From: JALHRI01 sp044351685
GTDB taxonomy: Bacteria; Pseudomonadota; Alphaproteobacteria; Rickettsiales; UBA3002
DNA: 18,337 nucleotides
NCBI GenBank assembly: GCA_044351685.1
Contig: JBILFK010000017.1
Coordinates: forward strand, 1-18,337
Direction of reading: 5' to 3'
Both the position numbers and the translations under genes were made by a program. Below are positions 1 to 8,598 of this stretch, one piece after another. How positions within the stretch are numbered: the stretch's first letter is position 1; each line of letters opens with the position of its first letter. Under the pieces are notes generated by a model. That model worked only from the letters and a program-made list of their open reading frames with translations. It searched no databases and was not told the origin of the DNA.

Positions 1-714
1 TTTTTGCCCCAGCATTTCGCGCGCTATGGCTTCGCTATAGGCATCATCCACCCCAATAATCGCGGTATCATTCGTATGTTGCCTATCAAAAATATGCCGC
101 TTGGCCGCAATATATTCGGCCATTGTGCCGTGCCTATCCAGATGGTCAGGGCTAAAATTCAGCAGCACTGCAATATCAAATTTCGTGCTGCGCACTAGCT
201 CTAGCTGATACGAAGAAAGTTCGAGCACATACACCCCATCTGCGCCCTGTGCTTGCAGCGAAAGCACGGCTGTGCCAAGGTTGCCACCCACCTGCACTGG
301 CATGCCCGCCTGTGCAATAATATGCGCAATTAAGCTGGTGGTCGTCGATTTTCCGTTGGTGCCGGTAATCGCAATATAACGTGCATGCGGGTTGGCGCGG
401 TAAAGCAATTCAATGTCGCCAATCAGCCCCACACCATGTGTCGTTGCAAGTGCCACCACTGCGTGCGGTTTCGGAAAGGTGGTTGGCACGCCGGGGCTTA
501 GCACCACTTCGGCAAGTTCGTGCCACGGCCATGTTTCACATGGTGCAATCTGCACAGTTGGTAAAGCGCGCAGCAATGCATTGCGGCTTTCTTCGCCATC
601 ATCCCACGCGAACACACGCGCGCCTGAAGCAATGAGTGCCGCAGCAGTGGCTTGGCCAGTTTTACCAAGCCCCACCATGCCATACGTTTTGCCTTGTGCA
701 AATGCGAGATGCAT
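1..714 (-). CDS. murD: UDP-N-acetylmuramoylalanine--D-glutamate ligase, 5' part (MurD)
   Basis: MurD adds D-glutamate to UDP-MurNAc-L-Ala in the cytoplasm, using ATP. The first 238 codons are present and the gene runs off the window edge, so the C-terminal domain is not visible. The N-terminal dinucleotide-fold-like start (GMVGLGKTGQA, about residues 12-22) and LSPGVP (about 73-78) are typical of MurD. The Mur ligase ATP loop GTNGKST lies at about 118-124, followed by ELSSYQLE and NFSPDHLDRHGT, both family hallmarks. The ATG at 712-714 shares one base with the mraY stop codon (TAATG), which implies translational coupling. No strong Shine-Dalgarno is seen, which fits coupling. The reading frame is intact as far as it can be followed. 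Confidence 0.97.
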   Translation of the reverse strand, partial: MHLAFAQGKTYGMVGLGKTGQATAAALIASGARVFAWDDGEESRNALLRALPTVQIAPCETWPWHELAEVVLSPGVPTTFPKPHAVVALATTHGVGLIGDIELLYRANPHARYIAITGTNGKSTTTSLIAHIIAQAGMPVQVGGNLGTAVLSLQAQGADGVYVLELSSYQLELVRSTKFDIAVLLNFSPDHLDRHGTMAEYIAAKRHIFDRQHTNDTAIIGVDDAYSEAIAREMLGQK

Positions 715-1802
715 TACCGTAACTTTAACGTCGAAAGCCCAACCAGTGCCAATATCACAGCGATAATCCAGAAGCGAATCACGATGGTGGGTTCTTTCCA
801 ACCCAGCTTCTCGAAGTGATGGTGAATTGGCGCCATTTTAAATACGCGCTTGCCCGTAAGCTTGAATGACGCCACCTGAATCATCACCGAAAGCGCCTCA
901 AGCACAAACAAGCCACCAATAATCGCCAGCACAATTTCGTGCTTGGTAATCACCGCAATCGTGCCAAGTGCGCCCCCAAATGCCAGGCTGCCGGTATCGC
1001 CCATAAACACCATGGCAGGCGGTGCGTTATACCATAAAAACCCAAGCCCTGCGCCAATAATTGCTGCACAAAACACCGCCAGTTCACCGGTGCCGGGCAC
1101 TGCATTGATTTGCAGATATTGCGCAAAAATAATATTCCCCACCAGATAGCTGATCAGCGCAAAACAGCTGGCCGCAATCATAATCGGCACAATCGCCAAA
1201 CCATCGAGCCCATCGGTCAGATTCACAGCGTTCGATGCGCCAATCATCACCACCATCGCAAACGGAATATAAAACATCCCAAGGTTAATCATGAAATCTT
1301 TGAAGAACGGAATCGCCAGCTGGTGATTCAAATGCGCCGGGGCAAGCGTGGTAATCCAGTAGGCAGCAATCAGCGAAATCACGAATTGCGAGAGCAATTT
1401 TTTCTTGCCCGAAAGCCCGCGTGAATTTTTCTTGGAAACTTTCAGGTAATCATCGGCAAAGCCAATCACGCCGTAACCAAGCGTAACAAACAGCGCGCAC
1501 CACACATAGCCACTGGTAATATCGGCCCATAAAATCGTCGAGATGGTTACCGAAAAAAGCATCATCAATCCACCCATCGTGGGCGTGCCTTTTTTGGTAA
1601 TCAGGTGCGATTCCGGGCCATCATCACGAATGGGTTGGCCGCCATGCTGCTTGGTTTTCAGCCAGCGAATCAGCGGTGGGCCAATCACGAAACAAATAAT
1701 CAGCGAAGTCAGTATCGCCCCGCCACTGCGAAACGTCAGGTACCGAAACAGGTTAAAGAACTGAAACTCTTCTGCCAGCGGCCAGAGAAAATTATACAGC
1801 AT
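714..1802 (-). CDS. mraY: Phospho-N-acetylmuramoyl-pentapeptide-transferase (MraY)
   Basis: MraY transfers phospho-MurNAc-pentapeptide from UDP to undecaprenyl phosphate, giving lipid I at the inner membrane. The 362 residues match the usual length, and the protein is strongly hydrophobic with about ten membrane segments. Conserved motifs are in the expected order: the aspartate pair in ADDYLK (D117, D118), NAVNLTDGLDGL (193-202), MGDTGSLAFGG with D269, and the histidine cluster PIHHHFEKLGW (H327-329). These correspond to the Mg/catalytic aspartates and HHH motif known for the family. The ATG overlaps the murF stop by one base (TAATG), and a GGGAGA Shine-Dalgarno lies within the murF end. It is followed directly by murD. 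Confidence 0.98.
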   Translation of the reverse strand: MLYNFLWPLAEEFQFFNLFRYLTFRSGGAILTSLIICFVIGPPLIRWLKTKQHGGQPIRDDGPESHLITKKGTPTMGGLMMLFSVTISTILWADITSGYVWCALFVTLGYGVIGFADDYLKVSKKNSRGLSGKKKLLSQFVISLIAAYWITTLAPAHLNHQLAIPFFKDFMINLGMFYIPFAMVVMIGASNAVNLTDGLDGLAIVPIMIAASCFALISYLVGNIIFAQYLQINAVPGTGELAVFCAAIIGAGLGFLWYNAPPAMVFMGDTGSLAFGGALGTIAVITKHEIVLAIIGGLFVLEALSVMIQVASFKLTGKRVFKMAPIHHHFEKLGWKEPTIVIRFWIIAVILALVGLSTLKLR

Positions 1803-3217
1803 TAGGCTTCTCCCGCGTCAAAGCGGGCGGCATTCGTTTCCATGGCTTGCACCACAAGCTCCATCTTGCTTCCGCGTGATCCCTTCACCAACACCAAATC
1901 ACGGTCACGCAGTGCCGAAACCACCGTTGGCGCCAATTCACCACTGCTCAGCGCATAGGCGCCGCGCATGCTTTCGGGCAGCGCGTGGTACATCGATTCC
2001 ATAAATTTTCCGGCCGCAAACACCAGATCCATCTGGTTGTTGATTAGCGAAGGCACCAGCCCCACATGCATATCGTGCGCATGTTCGCCAAGCTCCAGCA
2101 TATCGCCCAGCACCACCAATGTGCGGCATGGCTCGGGCGAGGCATCACGCAACTCAGCAATTTTTTCAACCGCGCCGCGCATCGAAATGGGGCTCGCATT
2201 ATAGCAATCATCCACCAGGCGCAAATGCCCGCCTTTTACCGCCAGCTTGCGAATTTGTCCACGGCCTTTTGGCTCGCTGAAAAATTCAAATTGCGCCGCC
2301 GCTTTGGCCATATCGCCGCCCACGGCTTCCACCATCGCCAACACCGCCACCGACATCAGCGCCCAATGTTTACCAATCGCTCCCAAGCGGTAACGCAGCT
2401 CGGTTCCGGTAATGCTGGCATCCACCACGGCATGCAAATCTTCAATGCGGTAATGCAGCAAGCGGCATAGCGCCTGCGGCGAAGTGCCAAACGATAATAT
2501 ACGGTCAAGACCCTGCTTTTCTGCGTGCTTGCGGCAGCGCGCATAATGCGGGTTATCGGCATTCAGCACCGCAACGCCCTGCTGCTGCATACCCACGAAC
2601 ATTTCGCTTTTGGCATCGGCAATGCCTTCCACCGAATCAAAAAACTCGATATGCACCGCATCGACCGTGGTGATAATTGCTACATCTGGCCGCACTATGC
2701 GCGAAAGGGCCGCAATTTCACCGGCATGGTTCATGCCCATTTCCAGCACCGCAAACTGCGTGTCTTTTGGCATGTTCGCGAGCGTTAACGGTACGCCCAA
2801 ATGGTTATTCAAATTGCCTTCGGTGGCATGCGTGTTGCCGCACACTTTCAGCGCTGCTTTTAGCATTTCTTTGCAGCCGGTTTTGCCCACGCTACCCGTA
2901 ATGCCCAAAAATTTTGCTGCACTTCGCGCCCGCGCCGCAACGCCCAATTGCTGCAAGGCTTTTTCAGTATCGGCGACTAAAATTTGCTGCGCTTCCGGCA
3001 CACCTTCAACGTAACGGCTTACCAGTGCGCCAGCGGCACCCTTCGCAATCGCTTCATGCACGTAAGCGTGGCCATCCGATGCACCGCCTGTAAGCGCCAC
3101 AAACAACGCCGCAGGCTTAATGCTGCGCGAATCAATCGTTACCGATTCCGCCACCCAATCTCCTGTGCCGCACCCTTCGGTTGCCGCTGCAATTTCACTA
3201 CTGTGCCACAATCCCAT
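1802..3217 (-). CDS. murF: UDP-MurNAc-tripeptide--D-Ala-D-Ala ligase (MurF)
   Basis: MurF adds the D-Ala-D-Ala dipeptide and completes UDP-MurNAc-pentapeptide. Starting at the ATG at 3217 gives 471 residues, a normal length. The ATP loop reads GITGSVGKTGCKEM (about residues 105-118). It is followed by EGNLNNHLGVPLTLA, EMGMNH, HIEFFDSVEGIADAK, DDCYNASPISM, LGDMLELG and VLVKGSRG, all in family order. The residue after GKTG is Cys where I more often see Ser or Thr; it is outside the core P-loop, so I expect full activity. A GTG at 3223 overlaps the murE stop (GTGA) and is an alternative start. I prefer the ATG at 3217 because AGGAG lies 7 bases before it, against only 1 base before the GTG. Confidence 0.97.
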   Translation of the reverse strand: MGLWHSSEIAAATEGCGTGDWVAESVTIDSRSIKPAALFVALTGGASDGHAYVHEAIAKGAAGALVSRYVEGVPEAQQILVADTEKALQQLGVAARARSAAKFLGITGSVGKTGCKEMLKAALKVCGNTHATEGNLNNHLGVPLTLANMPKDTQFAVLEMGMNHAGEIAALSRIVRPDVAIITTVDAVHIEFFDSVEGIADAKSEMFVGMQQQGVAVLNADNPHYARCRKHAEKQGLDRILSFGTSPQALCRLLHYRIEDLHAVVDASITGTELRYRLGAIGKHWALMSVAVLAMVEAVGGDMAKAAAQFEFFSEPKGRGQIRKLAVKGGHLRLVDDCYNASPISMRGAVEKIAELRDASPEPCRTLVVLGDMLELGEHAHDMHVGLVPSLINNQMDLVFAAGKFMESMYHALPESMRGAYALSSGELAPTVVSALRDRDLVLVKGSRGSKMELVVQAMETNAARFDAGEA

Positions 3218-3219
3218 CG

Positions 3220-4686
3220 TCACGCTCCTACGGCTTTTCTTATGATTTCTGCATCATCAAAATGCAGGGTCTGCTCGCCGACGATTTGGTATTCTTCATG
3301 TCCTTTTCCTGCCACCACCAGCACATCGCCTGTGCCGAGATTGCGGATAGCGGTTTCAATCGCTTCTGCACGATCGCCAATTTCAAGTGCACCCGGTGCC
3401 GCCGCACGAATTGCTGCGCGAATCGTTGCGGGCGCTTCGCTGCGCGGATTATCATCGGTGATAATCACACGGTCAGCAAGGCGTGTTGCCACCTCACCCA
3501 TCACGGGGCGTTTGCCGGCATCACGGTCGCCGCCGCAGCCAAAAACCACATGCAGTTTATGTTCGGTATGGGCTCGAAGTGTGTGCAAAATATTTTCCAA
3601 TGCGGCTGGGGTGTGTGCGTAATCAATAAACATTGCTGCGCCGCTCGCGTGAAGCGCAACACGCTCTAACCTGCCACGCACACCACGCATTTTTGTGAAT
3701 TGCGGCAACAACGTCTCAGATGCAAAATTGCAACGCCGCACAAGGCCATACGCTGCAAGCATGTTATAGATCTGAAAGCCACCATAAAGCGGCACATCGA
3801 AGTGATGCTCCACACCTTCCATTTCAAGCGCAGCACGAATGCCACCCGTGTGCGGCGTAAGCGATATAATGCGGTAATCACGCGCCTGTTTGCCATAGGT
3901 TTGCACAGCAATGCCGCGCGCTTCGGTTGCGGCGATCAATGTTTTTCCATACGCATCATCGGCATTGATAATGGCTGCGCCATCCTGCGTTAGCAGCGTA
4001 TCAAACAATCGCGCCTTTGCTGCAAAATAGGCATCGATGGTACCATGATAATCCAGATGGTCGCGGCTTAAATTGGTGAATGCTGCAGCCGTTAGACGCA
4101 CGCCATCCAACCGCTTCTGATGCAACCCATGGCTCGATGCCTCAATCGCCACATGCTGCACATGCTGCGCTGCAAGCGCCTGCAGTGTGCGGTGCAGCAA
4201 TATTGGCTCTGGCGATGTATTATTTGCGGGAAATTCGGCATTCAGTTCTGCAATCGGCGAGCGCAAACCCAGCGTGCCCATCGATGCAGAACTAGCACCC
4301 GCGCCTGCAAAAAACTGTCGGGCAAATTCAGCGGTCGATGTTTTGCCGTCGGTGCCGGTAACGGCTACCACATGTGTGGGCTGTGGCGCATAGAAGCTGG
4401 CGGCAAGCTTTGCCGCCGCTTCGCGGGTATCGCGCACTACCACACCGATAACTCCCGAAGGCAACGAATCCGCATCACTCTGCGCTTCCGTCACCACCAC
4501 GCTTGCACCGCGCGCAATCGCATCGGCAATATAGGCAGCGCCATGTTTTTGGGTTCCCGCAATCACCACAAAAACCGCGCCCGATATTGCCTGGCGCGAA
4601 TCGGTTATTACCGCGCTCACGCGCACATTCTCTGGCACCTGCGCCGCTATACCGGCATCACGAAATAACTCAGTAAGCAACTGCAT
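3220..4686 (-). CDS. murE: UDP-MurNAc-L-Ala-D-Glu--meso-diaminopimelate ligase (MurE)
   Basis: MurE adds the third stem-peptide residue. Choice of meso-diaminopimelate rather than lysine is indicated by the DNPR motif (residues 412-415). The 488 residues hold TDSR (28-31), the ATP loop GTDGKTS (111-117), SSHGL, TNLSRDHLDYHGT, a lysine in AAKARLF (K224) at the place of the carbamylated lysine of the family, DYAHTP, FGCGGDRDAGKRPVMG and GKGHEEYQ. The loop has Asp in GTDGKT where Asn is common; this variant occurs in the family. The start lies 17 bases inside the 3' end of ftsI, an unusually long overlap for this operon, with no strong Shine-Dalgarno, so translation is probably coupled to ftsI. 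Confidence 0.97.
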   Translation of the reverse strand: MQLLTELFRDAGIAAQVPENVRVSAVITDSRQAISGAVFVVIAGTQKHGAAYIADAIARGASVVVTEAQSDADSLPSGVIGVVVRDTREAAAKLAASFYAPQPTHVVAVTGTDGKTSTAEFARQFFAGAGASSASMGTLGLRSPIAELNAEFPANNTSPEPILLHRTLQALAAQHVQHVAIEASSHGLHQKRLDGVRLTAAAFTNLSRDHLDYHGTIDAYFAAKARLFDTLLTQDGAAIINADDAYGKTLIAATEARGIAVQTYGKQARDYRIISLTPHTGGIRAALEMEGVEHHFDVPLYGGFQIYNMLAAYGLVRRCNFASETLLPQFTKMRGVRGRLERVALHASGAAMFIDYAHTPAALENILHTLRAHTEHKLHVVFGCGGDRDAGKRPVMGEVATRLADRVIITDDNPRSEAPATIRAAIRAAAPGALEIGDRAEAIETAIRNLGTGDVLVVAGKGHEEYQIVGEQTLHFDDAEIIRKAVGA

Positions 4687-6475
4687 GAATCGGGCTTTCA
4701 GCAGCAGGTTTCTGGTAGTTTAAAGCTTTGGTTTCCGATGCTTTCCATATCAATTCGTTTTCAGCATCGTGCGTATCTTCGGCAGGCATAAGGGCAAGGC
4801 TTGCAGCAGCGCGCTCAATAAAACGCTTCACCACCGGCGCCGAAATCCAGCCGCCCGTGGCATAACCATAGGTGCTTTTATTGCCCTTAGGTTCATCCAC
4901 CATTACCAGAATCGCGTAGCGTGGCGCTTGCGTCGGGAACACGCCCACGAAGCTCGCCAGCTTGGCATCTTTTTTATACCGGCCGCCCGTCACTTTTTCT
5001 GCGGTGCCGGTTTTGCCGCCCACATTATAGCCCTTTGCATTCGCCGATTTTGCCGTGCCGTGCGTCACCACTAGTCGCATCAACTGCACCATTTCCTGCG
5101 ATACTTTTTCGCCTAACACTTGCCGTGATTCTACCGGCGCACCATCGCGTTTACGCAAGGTCAGCGGCACTTCGCGTCCGCCATTCGCAATGGTTGCATA
5201 GGCGCGCATCACATGCAGCGGCGAGACCGACATGCCATGGCCAAACGAAATCGTCATGGTGTTAATCGGCTTCCAGTCTTTGGGGATCAGCGGGTGGCTG
5301 CGCTCGGGCAATTCCAGCGGCACAGGGGCAAACAGGCCAAGCGATTTTAGCGTTTCCTGCAGGCGCTCGGTGCCAACATCCAGTGCCATTTTCACTGTGC
5401 CGATATTTGATGAATATGCAAACACCTCAGGTACCGACATAAACCGATTGAGCGGGTGCGTATCGTCGATGGTAAAGCGCGAAATGCGAATGGGGCTTCG
5501 CGCATCATACATACCCATCAGGTCGGTGACACCATGCTCAAGCGCCGATGCGGTAGTGAATGTTTTAAACACCGAACCCATTTCATAGGCACCAAGTGTG
5601 GCGCGGTTAAAACGGTCTTCCTCGGGTAGCGCGGTGGGGTGTTGCGGGTCAAATTCCGGCAAGTTCACCATCGCCAGAATCTCACCTGTGGTAATATCCA
5701 TCATCATCGCGGTGGCGCCAATCGCGCGGAATTCTTCTACAGTGCTGGCAAGTTCATCGCGCAGCATCGCCTGCAATCGTAAATCCAGCGAAAGCGCGAT
5801 GGGCGTATTATCCCATTCTTCTTTCAGCGCACTATCGAGCTGCTTCTCAAGCCCACTCAAGCCGTTATTATCAATACCCACATAGCCCAGCACATGCGAA
5901 AATAACCCGCTATACGGATAAACACGCCGCGTCGCACTCTCGAAGAATAAGCCGGGCACACCCAAATTATTTACCTGCTCTTGTTGCGCGGGTGTCAGGT
6001 TGCGGCGCAGATACATAAAGGTACTGCGCTTGCGCATTAGTTTATGATACAGCGCCTCCTGTGACATATCGGGAAACACCGCGTGCAACAGCGCTGCTAC
6101 GTCGCGCTCATGGCGAATGATCGCCGGGTTCGCCACCAGCGATGCCGTTTCTACCGAAGTGGCCAGCATCAGGCCATTGCGGTCCACAATATCGCGCCGC
6201 GCAATATTGGCCACGGGGGCTTTTGAAACATCCACATCTTCTTCGCTTTGCAACAGCAATTGCGGCTCACTGACCAGTCGCTTGAACGGGTAATCGCCAC
6301 CACCCACTAGTCCCACTTCAATCAACCGCAACCCAAGCGCGGCAAAACACAGGCTAAAAAATACCGCCACGCACAGCACCCGCATGCGCGAGTTTTCATG
6401 CTCACGCAGTTGCGTGCTTTCGCTATGTACAATCCGGTTATATGGCCGGTTTCCCAGCGCCTGCAAACCTCTCAC
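4670..6475 (-). CDS. ftsI: Septal peptidoglycan transpeptidase, class B PBP (FtsI/PBP3)
   Basis: FtsI is the division-specific DD-transpeptidase that cross-links septal peptidoglycan, working with FtsW and the FtsQLB complex. The 601 residues have a short cytoplasmic tail, one membrane segment at about 32-55, a PBP dimerisation domain, and a transpeptidase domain with all three active-site motifs: SVFK (S301-K304, catalytic serine), SSN (355-357) and KTG (488-490). The C-terminal extension after about residue 560 is not recognisable. The start is GTG at 6475, overlapping the ftsL stop by 4 bases (GTGA), with GGAGG six bases before it; an internal ATG at residue 31 has no such support. The 3' end overlaps murE by 17 bases. 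Confidence 0.97.
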   Translation of the reverse strand: MRGLQALGNRPYNRIVHSESTQLREHENSRMRVLCVAVFFSLCFAALGLRLIEVGLVGGGDYPFKRLVSEPQLLLQSEEDVDVSKAPVANIARRDIVDRNGLMLATSVETASLVANPAIIRHERDVAALLHAVFPDMSQEALYHKLMRKRSTFMYLRRNLTPAQQEQVNNLGVPGLFFESATRRVYPYSGLFSHVLGYVGIDNNGLSGLEKQLDSALKEEWDNTPIALSLDLRLQAMLRDELASTVEEFRAIGATAMMMDITTGEILAMVNLPEFDPQHPTALPEEDRFNRATLGAYEMGSVFKTFTTASALEHGVTDLMGMYDARSPIRISRFTIDDTHPLNRFMSVPEVFAYSSNIGTVKMALDVGTERLQETLKSLGLFAPVPLELPERSHPLIPKDWKPINTMTISFGHGMSVSPLHVMRAYATIANGGREVPLTLRKRDGAPVESRQVLGEKVSQEMVQLMRLVVTHGTAKSANAKGYNVGGKTGTAEKVTGGRYKKDAKLASFVGVFPTQAPRYAILVMVDEPKGNKSTYGYATGGWISAPVVKRFIERAAASLALMPAEDTHDAENELIWKASETKALNYQKPAAESPIHAVAY

Positions 6476-6843
6476 TGGCGCCCTCCCACGGGTGCGAATA
6501 CCGCCGAATCCGAAACCGGATACAGCAACGCATCCTGCGGTTCAGCGGGCACTATTTCACGCGCCGGCAACACCTGCACATGCTGCACATCGAGAATTTG
6601 CACACTTGAAATCGGTGCCACCTGTATATGCGCCTCGGCCAGCGCTTTTAAGCGCTCGGGGCGATTCAGATACGCCCACTCGGCATTCAGCATATGGATG
6701 GATTTATTTTCCTGCACCAACGCTGCACGCATATTGATCACTTCGCGCTGCACATCCTGCACCGAATATTTTACCAGATACAACCCGAAGGCCGCTACAG
6801 CGATACCGCCCATCCAGGCAAAATTGGCGATTCTAAATTTCAT
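6472..6843 (-). CDS. ftsL: Cell division protein FtsL
   Basis: FtsL is a small bitopic divisome protein that pairs with FtsB and links FtsQ to FtsW/FtsI. The family is poorly conserved, so the call rests on architecture and position. The 123 residues have a short N-terminus, one membrane segment at about 8-25, and a coiled-coil-like stretch at about 25-65 that ends in LNRPERLKALA, a motif often seen at the end of the FtsL/FtsB coiled coil. A longer periplasmic tail follows. It sits between rsmH and ftsI as usual. Its ATG lies inside the last codons of rsmH (11-base overlap) and its stop overlaps the ftsI start. Confidence 0.9.
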   Translation of the reverse strand: MKFRIANFAWMGGIAVAAFGLYLVKYSVQDVQREVINMRAALVQENKSIHMLNAEWAYLNRPERLKALAEAHIQVAPISSVQILDVQHVQVLPAREIVPAEPQDALLYPVSDSAVFAPVGGRQ

Positions 6844-7798
6844 GCGCTTCGCTCCACGCGGGTTGATCAGTTCGGATTGCTAAGCGTAATCTTGCCGATC
6901 GTGCGCGTGGATTGAGGCGCTGTTCTTCTGAGCTTGGAAAATATTTTTCTGGATTGGGAAGCGTGAAGCTTCCGGTAGCTGTTGATTCTGAAATAGCGAG
7001 CGCTTGCGGCTGATGCCGCGAAGTTGCTTCGCGGTGCTTACCGCTACGGCGGCGTAAAAATTGTTTCACGATACGGTCTTCGAGCGAATGAAAACTCACC
7101 ACCACCAACCGCCCGCCGGGGCGCAGCAATTTTTCAGCCGCATGCAGGGCCATTTCCAATTCTTTCAGCTCGCTATTCACCTCCATGCGAATCGCCTGAA
7201 AGCTGCGCGTTGCCGGGTGATTCTTGCCAGTTTTCGGCAGCACCCGTGAAATGATACTTGCTAGCTGTAAGGTGGTGCGAATCGGTGCTTCACCGCGCGC
7301 ATCGATAATCGCGCGGGCAATGCGGCGCGCGGCTTTTTCTTCGCCATATTGCACTAAAATGCGCGTCAGCGCTTCGAGGTCATAGCCGTTCACTACATCA
7401 TCGGCGCTAATGCCTTCCTGCCCCATGCGCATATCCAGCGGCGCATCCTGCTGGAACGAAAAGCCGCGCTCTGGCGTATCGATCTGCATTGAGGAAACCC
7501 CAATATCCAGCACCACCCCATCCACCGCGTCAATGCCAGCGGTGGCGAGCAGTGCGATCATCTGGCTGAAGCGGCCAGGAACGAATAAAAAATGCCCGGG
7601 GAACTCCCGGGCAAGCGCATCGGCAAGTAATCGTACATTCGGGTCACGGTCGAGCGCGACCACGCGGCAAGTTGCTGCCCCTAAAATTCCGCGGCTATAG
7701 CCGCCAGCACCAAACGTGCCGTCTATAATCGTATCGCCCGCTTGCGGTGTCAGCGCGGCAAGCACCTCAGGCAGCATCACGGGGATATGCGCGCTCAT
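6833..7798 (-). CDS. rsmH: 16S rRNA (cytosine(1402)-N(4))-methyltransferase (RsmH/MraW)
   Basis: RsmH methylates N4 of C1402 in the decoding centre of 16S rRNA using SAM. With the start at ATG 7798 the protein is 321 residues, beginning MSAHIPVMLPEV, the typical N-terminus. Motifs seen are the SAM-binding IDGTFGAGGYSR, VALDRDPNV, LDIGVSSMQIDTPERGFSF, DAPLDMRM, FQAIRMEVNSELKEL and GGRLVVVSFHSLEDRIVK. The frame is open further upstream to 7888, but that extension lies inside mraZ and lacks family similarity. The ATG overlaps the mraZ stop (ATGA), with a G-rich stretch (GGGGGTGCGG) just before it as likely ribosome binding site. The 3' end overlaps ftsL by 11 bases. Confidence 0.97.
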   Translation of the reverse strand: MSAHIPVMLPEVLAALTPQAGDTIIDGTFGAGGYSRGILGAATCRVVALDRDPNVRLLADALAREFPGHFLFVPGRFSQMIALLATAGIDAVDGVVLDIGVSSMQIDTPERGFSFQQDAPLDMRMGQEGISADDVVNGYDLEALTRILVQYGEEKAARRIARAIIDARGEAPIRTTLQLASIISRVLPKTGKNHPATRSFQAIRMEVNSELKELEMALHAAEKLLRPGGRLVVVSFHSLEDRIVKQFLRRRSGKHREATSRHQPQALAISESTATGSFTLPNPEKYFPSSEEQRLNPRARSARLRLAIRTDQPAWSEAHEI

Positions 7799-8250
7799 GC
7801 CGCACCCCCAGATTTTAATACCAAACGCTGTTCTTTGGCACGGGCGCGCGCGGCGGTTTCGTGCGCTGCAAATTTTTCCGGCGCCCAAATCTCAAACGTG
7901 GCGCCCTTACCCACGAATACACCCACACTCGTAATGCCTGCCTGCGCCATCAGCGCTTCGGGCAGCACAATGCGGCCTTCCCCATCGAACGGCAGCTGCA
8001 CCGAGCCCCCCAGTATCGCAGTGGCGAACGCATCGCGCTCTTCGGAAAACGGGTCCAGCGATTCAATACGCGCATACAGCGCTTCAATTCTATCCATGCC
8101 GCAGGCTTCAATGCAGTCATGCACGAACGAGCTATACACAATCACGCCATTGAAATGCTGCTGCTGCAGCACAGCACGCAAAGCCGGCGGCACCGAGACG
8201 CGCCCCTTCTTGTCGATCTGCTTTTCGAATGTCGATAGGAATAGCGCCAT
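7795..8250 (-). CDS. mraZ: Transcriptional regulator MraZ
   Basis: MraZ is an oligomeric AbrB-fold DNA-binding protein that autoregulates the dcw operon in the species studied. The 151 residues hold two tandem SpoVT/AbrB-like modules, each with the expected motif: DKKGRVSVPPALR (about 13-25) and DGEGRIVLPEAL (about 89-100), then AGITSVGVFVGKGATFEIW. Length and repeats fit the family. The start ATG at 8250 has AAAGG about nine bases upstream, a moderate Shine-Dalgarno. It is the first gene of the cluster, and the 348 bases upstream contain the phased TGG array expected for MraZ control. Confidence 0.96.
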   Translation of the reverse strand: MALFLSTFEKQIDKKGRVSVPPALRAVLQQQHFNGVIVYSSFVHDCIEACGMDRIEALYARIESLDPFSEERDAFATAILGGSVQLPFDGEGRIVLPEALMAQAGITSVGVFVGKGATFEIWAPEKFAAHETAARARAKEQRLVLKSGGAA

Positions 8251-8598
8251 GCGTTATGCCTTTGGGAAACCCCGGTTGATTATGACACGCACTGCACTCG
8301 GCAGCGAACTTCCAATGTCCATTTATTTCAATTAATTAGACCAACATTTTGATGTTATTTCGAAATATCAGGCCGCTTTAGTTGATATGGATTTTTTTGG
8401 TATAGTTTGGAAATTATTGGGAAGATATGGATTTTCCCCGCTCCGGTCAAGAGAAATTTTGGCAGGGCAGCTTGTGCACAGCGCTCCGCCCCTCGCGCAA
8501 ATCTATACACAGCCTCATTAAACGATCGTTCTGCTTATTTCCAATAAAACTGCCCCCAGCGTCATATCGCTGTCACATGCGTGTGGTAGCGTTGCGCA
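8251..8598. other. Divergent intergenic region between mraZ and the 8599 gene
   Basis: This 348-base region separates mraZ from the plus-strand gene at 8599. About 8320-8440 is markedly AT-rich and carries the phased TGG array. A 12-base direct repeat (GATATGGATTTT at 8384 and 8424, 40 bp apart) spans it. At 8401-8406 there is a TATAGT that could be a plus-strand -10, but the matching -35 (TTAGTT at 8378) is poor. I find no convincing gene, RNA or terminator here. Two imperfect DnaA-like boxes (8472-8480 and 8503-8511) are too weak to call. Confidence 0.5.
8381..8430. promoter_or_regulatory. Phased TGG array, candidate MraZ operator
   Basis: On the plus strand, TGG occurs five times at exactly 10-bp spacing, ending at 8390, 8400, 8410, 8420 and 8430 (as ATGG, TTGG, TTGG, TTGG, ATGG) in an otherwise AT-rich run. 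Read from the mraZ strand this is CCA every 10 bp. E. coli MraZ is known to bind TGGGN direct repeats separated by 5 bases, which is also a 10-bp period. The array lies 131-181 bp upstream of the mraZ start. It may also influence the divergent gene at 8599. I could not place a convincing -35/-10 pair next to it. Confidence 0.6.

Noticed and set aside
2984..3622. Long plus-strand ORFs within the mur genes (also 3181-3669, 4120-4668, 2066-2470)
   Set aside because: Antisense shadows of murF and murE, rich in Cys, His and Arg as expected from reversed codons; the sense frames are clear family members.
7799..7888. N-terminal extension of rsmH
   Set aside because: The extra 30 residues are in mraZ in another frame; the family N-terminus starts at MSAHIPVMLPEV and overlaps the mraZ stop as ATGA.
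8472..8511. Two DnaA-like boxes (TTGTGCACA and CTATACACA) upstream of the 8599 gene
   Set aside because: Each has at least one mismatch to the relaxed consensus and there is no cluster, so an origin or DnaA control is not supported.
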